64,000 bases of DNA, taken from an uncultured Eubacterium sp. GTDB taxonomy: Bacteria > Bacillota > Clostridia > Lachnospirales > Lachnospiraceae. The DNA is taken from contig CAJUTM010000005.1 of assembly GCA_910589595.1 (NCBI GenBank), forward strand, positions 36,875 through 100,874, given 5' to 3'. The position numbers were made by a program, and so were the translations under genes. Positions 46,247 to 52,566 of this stretch are shown here, one piece after another. Below the pieces are notes generated by a model that made no database searches, had not been told where the DNA came from, and saw only the letters and a program-made list of their open reading frames with translations. Position 1 is the first letter of the stretch. Every line of letters begins with the position of its first letter.

Positions 46247-46260
46247 GTGGTGAGTGCTAA
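46234..46260 (-). promoter_or_regulatory. CIRCE operator (HrcA site)
   Basis: TTAGCACTG-N9-GAGTGCTAA matches the CIRCE consensus TTAGCACTC-N9-GAGTGCTAA at 17 of 18 positions. It overlaps the clpB -35 box. hrcA itself is not in the window. Confidence 0.95.
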
Positions 46261-46298
46261 AAATATTAAATTTTATTTTTGCCGATTTGTATTTATAA

Positions 46299-46345
46299 AA
46301 AAAGAAAACCCCCAAACTGTATGCTACTACAGTCTGAGGGCTCTT
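46299..46345 (-). terminator. Terminator after the O-antigen-ligase-like gene
   Basis: CCCTCAGACTGTA pairs with TACAGTTTGGGGG (13 bp with G-T pairs) around a 6-base loop and is followed by TTTTC and a run of seven T residues on the minus strand. Confidence 0.85.
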
Positions 46346-46407
46346 GCCTCGTCCACAGGAAACTGTGTATCCTTGCCTACTGTGAAAATTTCCGCTGCGC
46401 TTGTTCA

Positions 46408-48201
46408 TTATTCTTTCCAATTTTTGCACGAAACCGCCATCCCTGTTCCCAGCAGGCACCAGAATATCGGCGCCACACAAATCGTTGAATCATTGGCGAT
46501 TCCTGCCGTCATGTATCCGGCGCTGCCACAGAAAACAGCTATCTGTATCTTTTGTGCATACGTCAGCGTTCCTTTTTTAAAACATCTGCGAAATGTCCGG
46601 ATGGCAAAAATAACAAAAATGGCAAGAAAAGCGAGACACGCCGGCATACCATCCTGTACCCAAATCTGCATATACATATTATGAGGTTTGGTAATCGTCT
46701 GGCTTCCGAATCCACAATTAATTTTCCCCACGTAATCATCATTCGGGAACGCATAGACAAAATTATCCGCTCCCTTTCCAAGCAGCATGTTTTCCTGTAA
46801 TAACGGCAATGTCCTCGACCAGATATATCCCCGGTTCGTCGCCAAATCATAGCGGTGTTCAAATCCCAGAGACTTCACTTTGCGAAGAGTGTCTAATTTG
46901 CCAACACCGTTGATATAATACAGTTTATCGTTTCGTTTTAACAGTTCCCACGAGTAATTTTCTCCGGCAGAGATGCGTAATATATCATAATTGATTGTCT
47001 TGTCACCCTCCGAAAACTGCTTGCTGTCTGAAAAAAATGCAATTCCTTTATATTCTTCTTTCGGTATCGTAAGTCCGGCTGCCAAAGTTCCCGCCGTCGG
47101 CAAAGGACTTCCGGCAGTATCATATAGCGTACATTCATGAATACCTTTTCCCTGTGCAATTCTTCCCTCTATCCTTTTTCCATTGTCTAATAAAATCTGA
47201 AATGCATCGTTTGACGTCTCAATGGAAGAGACGGTATAGTTACAGGAAGAAATGGTTGTTTGCGTAAATTGCCGGAGCAAATCCGGCTTGCCGACCAGCA
47301 CGCCTGCTATCGCGAGCAGCGCAACACCGCCTATGCCAAAGAGCAGACGGCGGTTCTTTCGTAAATCGGCAAAGAGAAAGAGAATCGCAACTAAAGCTCC
47401 TCCGGCCACTCCGATTAGTCCGGTCATTGATTGGGCGCCAAACAACATAATTATTTGAAACAGCGCCGAAATGCCGGCCAGAATACGAAAAATGAGCTTA
47501 CGCCCCCAAAGCCCGAGTGCAACCGTCACCGGCAGCACCAATGCCACATAAGTGCCCACATAGTTAGGATTGTAAAGCGTTGCATATGACACGCCTTCGC
47601 CAAAACTGGCCGATATAGAAAAGTTCTCCGGCACATTTTTCAAAAACATCGTAAGAAAGGGAAGCATTTTCTTATTTGTCATATAATCCAAATGAAAGGC
47701 CTGCATGGCGCCTGTAAAACTTAAAATCAAGGAACCAATCAGTAACGTATACAAAAGTAAATCCAGCCATTTCCTGTCCGTCACATAAATATACGCAAAC
47801 ACAAAACAAAAGACGTAACACAAGATAACAAAAAGTCCCTCAAACTGCTCATATCCACCAAATAGAGCATCTGCCCTGTGTTCTGAAACCATTGCGGATA
47901 CAAAAGAGAACAGGGCAAATATACCTACCGGAATCAAAGCATAATAGCTGTTCTTTCCGTACAGATTGCCATGATATCCCCGCAGCAGGGAAACCGCTGT
48001 CGCAATCCCCAGAATAAGCCCTGTCAGCATCAACAGTTGTGATTTATAATATAAAAAGAAATCATAAAACGCCGTTCCGGCAATCCATGTATTGTTGCCG
48101 ATATCCGTATGATATACGGTGACGAATGTCACCAATGGAATAACGGCCAGCACAAACATCAGCGGCAGCGCATAAATAGAATCCAATCTCTTTTCTTTCA
48201 T
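46408..48201 (-). CDS. O-antigen ligase/polymerase-like membrane protein
   Basis: The 597-residue protein has about ten to eleven membrane helices and a large extracytoplasmic domain (residues about 300-470) before the last three helices. The YNPNYVGTYVALVLPVTVALG stretch resembles the Wzy_C/O-antigen ligase family (members WaaL, Wzy, and TPR-less polymerases in Bacillota). It may polymerise or transfer a surface polysaccharide or teichuronic-like glycan. No glycosyltransferases are adjacent, so the substrate is unknown. Confidence 0.8.
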   Translation of the reverse strand: MKEKRLDSIYALPLMFVLAVIPLVTFVTVYHTDIGNNTWIAGTAFYDFFLYYKSQLLMLTGLILGIATAVSLLRGYHGNLYGKNSYYALIPVGIFALFSFVSAMVSEHRADALFGGYEQFEGLFVILCYVFCFVFAYIYVTDRKWLDLLLYTLLIGSLILSFTGAMQAFHLDYMTNKKMLPFLTMFLKNVPENFSISASFGEGVSYATLYNPNYVGTYVALVLPVTVALGLWGRKLIFRILAGISALFQIIMLFGAQSMTGLIGVAGGALVAILFLFADLRKNRRLLFGIGGVALLAIAGVLVGKPDLLRQFTQTTISSCNYTVSSIETSNDAFQILLDNGKRIEGRIAQGKGIHECTLYDTAGSPLPTAGTLAAGLTIPKEEYKGIAFFSDSKQFSEGDKTINYDILRISAGENYSWELLKRNDKLYYINGVGKLDTLRKVKSLGFEHRYDLATNRGYIWSRTLPLLQENMLLGKGADNFVYAFPNDDYVGKINCGFGSQTITKPHNMYMQIWVQDGMPACLAFLAIFVIFAIRTFRRCFKKGTLTYAQKIQIAVFCGSAGYMTAGIANDSTICVAPIFWCLLGTGMAVSCKNWKE

Positions 48202-48281
48202 TTTTGTCCTCCATTCAACAGCAAAAGCGAAGACATCACCATTCCACTGATATCTCCGCTCTCCTTTTCATATAGATTTGC

Positions 48282-48407
48282 CTATATTTCCTCATCAGAA
48301 ATCGCATCAACAGAACCTGCAACTGCAGATACTACTGCTACGACCGTAATAATAACTGCTAAGATGGCAATCGCCCCTAAAATTCCCAATGCGGTTACTG
48401 CACTCAT
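48282..48407 (-). CDS. 41-residue single-pass membrane peptide
   Basis: The frame begins MSAVTALGILGAIAILAV and is one membrane helix (residues 5-28) followed by a short acidic tail ending DAISDEEI. It has an AGGTG site 6 bases before ATG 48407. Small hydrophobic peptides of this type may be toxins or accessory subunits; no partner is obvious. It lies 80 bases upstream of the O-antigen-ligase-like gene in the same direction. Confidence 0.5.
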   Translation of the reverse strand: MSAVTALGILGAIAILAVIITVVAVVSAVAGSVDAISDEEI

Positions 48408-48524
48408 TCTCTACACCTGCTTTCTCAAATTGTTCCAACTTACATTGTAATTAGTATACCATACAAATCTGATTTTGCACACTTATTTAGAAAAAAATCT
48501 TTGTTTTTTAAAATTATGTCAGAT

Positions 48525-48553
48525 TTGACATACCTATGCCAATCTGTTATAAT
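48525..48553 (+). promoter_or_regulatory. Promoter of tRNA-Leu
   Basis: Consensus TTGACA, 17-base spacer and TATAAT, 11 bases before the tRNA. Confidence 0.9.
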
Positions 48554-48564
48554 GATTTCTACTT

Positions 48565-48647
48565 GCGGATGTGGCGGAATTGGCAGACGCGCTAGATTTA
48601 GGTTCTAGTGGGCAACCCCCGTGCAGGTTCAAGTCCTGTCATCCGCA
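48565..48647 (+). tRNA. tRNA-Leu(UAG)
   Basis: The 83-base sequence folds into a class II tRNA with acceptor pair GCGGAT/ATCCGC, D-arm GGCAGA, anticodon stem CTAGA/TCTAG at 48592-48596 and 48604-48608, anticodon TAG at 48599-48601, a long variable arm (GGGCAACCCCC region) and a T-arm with GGTTCAAGTCC. The 3' CCA is not encoded. It reads CUA leucine codons. tRNA genes are common integration targets, but no repeated copy of its 3' end is visible before the mobile element. Confidence 0.97.
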
Positions 48648-48654
48648 TATTTTT

Positions 48655-49137
48655 TTAGATAACTTTAATCGGTTTCTTAATCGCCTTGATATGAAAATCT
48701 CCCGTATCACAGTGCAATTCTACCGTTCGTCCGTAGTTTAATCCCGTATCTTCTGCGACTAATTTTATATTTAATTCATTTAAAATCTGTTTGGCAGCGG
48801 CAGCATTCCTTTCTCCTATGCTTCCTATGTTTGACATTTGATTGACACCAAACATTTTTGCACCGCCGGCAATCTTGGCAATCAGGCGGCTCCGATTCGC
48901 ACCTGCTAACGTAATCCGTTTCAATAATTCCGGTATACCCGTATCTGCAAATTTAGCAATATTACCGTTATTTGCTGTTATATGACTGTCCGGCAGCATA
49001 TAGTGAACCATTCCTCCTATTTTGTTTACCGGATCATATAAAGTTAATCCAATGCATGAGCCAAGTCCTACTGTAATAAGTACATCCGGGGCCCTGCAAA
49101 TATTCAAATCTGCCATTCCTACTGTTATATTACTCAT
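48655..49137 (-). CDS. cheD: Chemoreceptor glutamine deamidase CheD
   Basis: The 160-residue protein deamidates glutamines of chemoreceptors and, in Bacillus, stimulates CheC. The catalytic triad positions are visible: Cys in VGLGSCIGLTLYD, His in GGMVHYMLPDS and Thr in FADTG. ATG 49137 lies 8 bases after GAGG. It is transcribed with cheC, 11 bases downstream of its stop. Confidence 0.92.
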   Translation of the reverse strand: MSNITVGMADLNICRAPDVLITVGLGSCIGLTLYDPVNKIGGMVHYMLPDSHITANNGNIAKFADTGIPELLKRITLAGANRSRLIAKIAGGAKMFGVNQMSNIGSIGERNAAAAKQILNELNIKLVAEDTGLNYGRTVELHCDTGDFHIKAIKKPIKVI

Positions 49138-49148
49138 TTCCACTACCT

Positions 49149-49769
49149 CTAAATCTCAAATCCTAAACCTTTTAGTATTTTGTCGTAAGATTCCTGCTCC
49201 GGCATAAGGATAAAATAGCCATTAATCATAAAATCATCGCCAAACTCCGTTTCAATCAGCAATGCATGGTCGCCGTATTGCCCAAATTCGATAGCCGGCA
49301 CACTAAGCACCGAGGCAGCCATATCAACCGCCAGATATGGAATAGACGGTGAAATAACAAGATTCGTCATTGCTGACAATGCCGAGAGATAAGAACCGGC
49401 AATAATATTGCCAATCTCTTTCAGAGCAGACAAATCCATCTCATCAAACTCCGCTTTATATTCGCTGTCCCGCATCATAAGTTTATTCACAAGATATTGA
49501 GCGGAATCCAATCGCATTAAAAACATCATACTTCCTTCTATGTCCATCTTAATCTCCATTAGAATACCAACAATGATTTCATCTTCTGGACAGATGGAAG
49601 CACCCAATTTGGAAACCTCTAACAGTTCCACTTTCGGCACGTTCATGTTGACCCGAATTGACAACATCGATGCTATCGCAGTCGTCGCATTTCCCGCTCC
49701 GATGTTTCCCAATTCCCGAAGAACATCCACGTACCTGTCATTGATTTCTACTAATGAATATTTACTCAT
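49149..49769 (-). CDS. cheC: CheY-P phosphatase CheC
   Basis: The 206-residue protein carries the two CheC active-site helices: LRELGNIGAGNA near residue 17 and LKEIGNIIAGSYLSALSAM near residue 115 (E-x-x-N pairs). CheC removes phosphate from CheY-P and is tuned by CheD. ATG 49769 follows GGAGGG. Its promoter lies inside the end of the neighbouring mobile-element gene. Confidence 0.92.
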   Translation of the reverse strand: MSKYSLVEINDRYVDVLRELGNIGAGNATTAIASMLSIRVNMNVPKVELLEVSKLGASICPEDEIIVGILMEIKMDIEGSMMFLMRLDSAQYLVNKLMMRDSEYKAEFDEMDLSALKEIGNIIAGSYLSALSAMTNLVISPSIPYLAVDMAASVLSVPAIEFGQYGDHALLIETEFGDDFMINGYFILMPEQESYDKILKGLGFEI

Positions 49770-49819
49770 TAAACCCTCCACTCATATAAAGTTATATGTA
49801 AGTTATTTCAGTTGTGTAT

Positions 49820-51220
49820 CTATTTTAATACATTTTTTCCTACTTGACAAGGATTTCGATACAATTCTTCAAAATCCTGTTTCATTTTCAGGAAATTTTT
49901 CTTCTGGTCAATCAGATAATGGTTCTTGCGTTTTGCATAATGCGGCAGCCAGTCATCCAAATCTTTATCTTCTTTGTACGAATAAGCAACCATTGCCAGA
50001 AGTGACATACGATTCTCTTTCTCCAGCAGTTTGGATTCGGCGCAAATCGCTTTTTCCGTCAAATTGTCCAGCGTCTCCTTATATAGCTCCATATCTTCTC
50101 TTGCCATATCCCTGTCTATGCCGACCATTTCAGAAATAAAAAGACACTCGTCCATATATCCCGCCGTGCTTTCTTTCGAAATATGTAAAAACTGTTTCAT
50201 CATCGTCTCGAGCATATCCAGCTTGGCGCCGACGACAGCCTTGTCCTTTGTTGATTTCTCTTTATCAATTTCATCAAAAAGCAATCCCTCCGCATTTTTT
50301 TGCGTGTGACGCAAATGATATTTAAACTCGGACAGAAAACGGGCAAATTCAATATCTCTCAATCCTAATTTTGTAAATCGGTCAAACAGAGTAAGAAACA
50401 AAAAAGAGTCCTTACTATTAAATATATCTTTTATATCGTCTGTAATGATGCTTTCCAATCTGTGCAAATTATTTTCCAACCGCTTAAAAACTTCTTTGTC
50501 CGCATTACTGTTTAAGTATTTGCAGGCGGCTTTGCACTGCTTTTTCCAATTTTGAAAGTAATTGCAGCACATCACCGTTTCCACAACTACCCGTTCTGTA
50601 ACCCCCTTTTTCTTTTCCGTCTCCGTAAAAATACTATAATCAAGAAAGAATTTGCTGCTCACTATTTTCCGAATACAACCGGCATAATTATTTAACAGCG
50701 TAAACGCCTTTTGATTCGCATTCATGGACGTATGATTATTGTACCGTTTAATATATTTTGAAATCGTATGCCGGTCACAATGTTCATGGATAATCGTATC
50801 AATCTGATACTCGTTAAACTTCTTCTTTAACTCGTTTGGCAGTTTTTCATACGTTGTGTTTTTAATATCAAAGGTGGTATCTTTCCATGCGACACTGCCA
50901 TCCTTTGCTTTCACCTTCTCTTTATAGGGAATAACAGAGTTTTCCACAGAAGATGTTATTTTATAATTGCCATATCGAAACTGATTTAATGCGGAACTGC
51001 GCTGTCCGCCATCCGCAATATGCAGTTGGGAGCTATCCTCCTCACCAAGTATAATCGGAGGAATATATTCATCCATAAGAACCGTAACAACGAGTTCGTT
51101 TATCTGCTCTCTTGTCCAGATAAAATGTCTTTGTACATCGGCGTCATTACAAATATCGCCATCTTTAATCTTATTTAAGTACATATCTAACGTATACGTT
51201 TGTTTTCTTGGCCTTGCCAT
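49820..51220 (-). CDS. DUF262/ParB-like nuclease-fold protein
   Basis: The 466-residue protein starts MARPRKQTYTLDMYLNKIKDGDI. Residues about 20-85 (NDADVQRHFIWTREQINELV, IPPIILGEEDSSQLHIADGGQRSSAL) match the DUF262/GmrS N-terminal domain, whose hallmark is the DGxQR motif (here DGGQR) in a ParB/sulfiredoxin fold. The C-terminal 280 residues are helical and lack the H-N-H domain of GmrSD restriction enzymes. It could act in partitioning, anti-restriction or defence. ATG 51220 is chosen over the frame to 51274 because the leader repeat with its GAGGGG site ends just before it. Confidence 0.65.
   Translation of the reverse strand: MARPRKQTYTLDMYLNKIKDGDICNDADVQRHFIWTREQINELVVTVLMDEYIPPIILGEEDSSQLHIADGGQRSSALNQFRYGNYKITSSVENSVIPYKEKVKAKDGSVAWKDTTFDIKNTTYEKLPNELKKKFNEYQIDTIIHEHCDRHTISKYIKRYNNHTSMNANQKAFTLLNNYAGCIRKIVSSKFFLDYSIFTETEKKKGVTERVVVETVMCCNYFQNWKKQCKAACKYLNSNADKEVFKRLENNLHRLESIITDDIKDIFNSKDSFLFLTLFDRFTKLGLRDIEFARFLSEFKYHLRHTQKNAEGLLFDEIDKEKSTKDKAVVGAKLDMLETMMKQFLHISKESTAGYMDECLFISEMVGIDRDMAREDMELYKETLDNLTEKAICAESKLLEKENRMSLLAMVAYSYKEDKDLDDWLPHYAKRKNHYLIDQKKNFLKMKQDFEELYRNPCQVGKNVLK
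49822..49850 (-). promoter_or_regulatory. Candidate promoter of cheC-cheD
   Basis: TTGTCA, a 17-base spacer and TAAAAT lie about 55 bases upstream of cheC. The boxes overlap the last codons of the DUF262-like gene, so the element boundary lies very close to cheC. Confidence 0.55.
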
Positions 51221-51226
51221 GATACC

Positions 51227-51262
51227 CCTCATTTCTGAGCGATTTATCGCGAAGAACCGCAC
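51227..51262 (-). repeat. Leader repeat, copy B
   Basis: Close match to 4566-4600, directly upstream of the DUF262-like start and containing its ribosome-binding site. The TTTCTGAGCG motif recurs in inverted form (CGCTCAGAAA) at 51310-51319, so the whole 51232-51319 stretch may fold back on itself. Confidence 0.7.
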
Positions 51263-51357
51263 GGGAAACCTCAAAGAGCCTCTCGTGTCGGAACAAAGCT
51301 ATTTGCTTTCGCTCAGAAACAAATAGCCATACTCCTATTCTCTCTCATGCTTTATCA

Positions 51358-51918
51358 TTAAAATAATACGCATACATTTCTGTATGAATGGATTGCTTCA
51401 TAACAGTCGGCATACTGTGCTTTATTGATTTTTAATTTTTCTCTTATCTCCTCCGGCAGATAGCCATCAATTACAAGTTTCAGTACGCTTTTCTGTAATC
51501 GGGATAGTTTGTCCATATACTTTGCTATCCTGAGACTGCCCGTTTCCTGTCCTTTCCCAATAACTTCTTTTTCCATATCAAAATCGTCCGCAATCACATC
51601 GGCAATCGTAATATCTTCCTCATCGCTGAGCGGCGTATCAATCGATATCGACAGTTTATCTGCCTTGCGCTTTTCCCGATTCCTCTTTGTTATCTCTGTC
51701 TTGATACGGTTGGACAAACAGGAATACAAAAACACTTCGAATGACTGCGAGTTGTCATATTTTCTCATAACGTCGACAAATACTTCATTAGCTAATGAAT
51801 AGAAATCATCAACATCTTTATTCGACCATCCCGAAAATCCGGCTAAAATCCCATCCACTAATTTGCGGAGCTTTCTTGCGTTATTATTATAATATTGAAC
51901 TAATATTTGCTTCATCAT
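51358..51918 (-). CDS. Sigma-70-family RNA polymerase sigma factor
   Basis: The 186-residue protein has a sigma region 2 (VDDFYSLANEVFVDVMRKYDNSQSFEVFLYSCLSNRIKTEI, with the -10 recognition area) and a C-terminal region-4-like helix-turn-helix (LSRLQKSVLKLVIDGYLPEEIREKLKINKAQYADCYEAI). It is probably an alternative, ECF-like factor for the element's own genes. Two LexA boxes sit in its promoter, so it should be SOS-induced. It runs opposite to the RNA polymerase gene cluster. Confidence 0.75.
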   Translation of the reverse strand: MMKQILVQYYNNNARKLRKLVDGILAGFSGWSNKDVDDFYSLANEVFVDVMRKYDNSQSFEVFLYSCLSNRIKTEITKRNREKRKADKLSISIDTPLSDEEDITIADVIADDFDMEKEVIGKGQETGSLRIAKYMDKLSRLQKSVLKLVIDGYLPEEIREKLKINKAQYADCYEAIHSYRNVCVLF

Positions 51919-51949
51919 AATAAGTCCTCCCTGTCTTTTCTTTAAATAC

Positions 51950-51979
51950 AGTATAGAACATTTGTTCGTGTTTTGTCAA
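51950..51979 (-). promoter_or_regulatory. Promoter of the sigma-factor gene
   Basis: TTGACA at 51974-51979 and TATACT at 51950-51955 with an 18-base spacer (17 if CTATAC is used). The spacer begins with a LexA box. Confidence 0.85.
51956..51967. promoter_or_regulatory. LexA (SOS) box 1
   Basis: GAACATTTGTTC, a perfect palindromic GAAC-N4-GTTC site, lies between -35 and -10 of the sigma-factor promoter. Confidence 0.85.
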
Positions 51980-51990
51980 TACCTTATTTC

Positions 51991-52002
51991 GAACATCTGT
52001 TC
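51991..52002. promoter_or_regulatory. LexA (SOS) box 2
   Basis: GAACATCTGTTC lies just upstream of the -35 box, 35 bases (centre to centre) from box 1. Confidence 0.8.
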
Positions 52003-52109
52003 TTTTTTGTTTGTTGCGTTTTTTAAAAATTTGAAAAGCAAAAAGAGAAATAAATACTATGACGCTTTTTTCACACAAGCATTAATCGAAGAAAGGAGAC
52101 TTAAAGAAA

Positions 52110-52517
52110 ATGACAATGGAAGAGATGAAAAAGAAGAAAATTCTTTCCAATACGAACGGAAGACCATCTTCTACTTTAACCGACGAGCAATGGCAAAAAG
52201 AATTTACTATCCGCAAACTATTTATAACACCATACAAAAGAGGAAAATCAAAAAAATTTTGCGGCAAATATATTCGCGAGGAAAAAACATGGAGAGAAGA
52301 AACGCAGGGAACTTATGAGGGATATACAAACTGGCAGTCATACTCCTCCTTTATAAATGACATTCTATCTAACATACGTGCCGGACAGGTGGATTATTGC
52401 TACTATATATACCAGATTTCAGACCTTGTGAGATTTCATTATAACGACTTAAGAACAAAGTATTGCGATGGCTACTGGGAAGTCTGGCTAGAGCAGGAAG
52501 ACAATGCGGGCAGATAA
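52110..52517 (+). CDS. Small element protein, function unknown
   Basis: The 135-residue protein (starting MTMEEMKKKKILSNTNGRPS) is basic at the N-terminus, then rich in Trp and Tyr (TYEGYTNWQSYSSFINDIL; WEVWLEQEDNAGR). It follows an AAAGGAGAC site with ATG 52110 and lies 49 bases before the polymerase gene, so it is probably cotranscribed with it. I recognise no family; a regulator or accessory factor of the polymerase is only a guess. A frame at 51962-52318 overlaps it but lacks a ribosome site. Confidence 0.6.
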   Translation: MTMEEMKKKKILSNTNGRPSSTLTDEQWQKEFTIRKLFITPYKRGKSKKFCGKYIREEKTWREETQGTYEGYTNWQSYSSFINDILSNIRAGQVDYCYYIYQISDLVRFHYNDLRTKYCDGYWEVWLEQEDNAGR

Positions 52518-52566
52518 CGATGCGCCGAATTGGCATTTATCATTATAAACGAAAGGGAGCGATAAC

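Noticed and set aside
48620..48647. tRNA-Leu 3' end as attachment site of the mobile element
   Set aside because: cheD and cheC lie between the tRNA and the element, and no second copy of the tRNA end is seen in the window.
51962..52318. 118-residue plus-strand frame in the sigma-factor promoter region
   Set aside because: It starts inside LexA boxes, overlaps the better-supported 135-residue gene and has no ribosome site.
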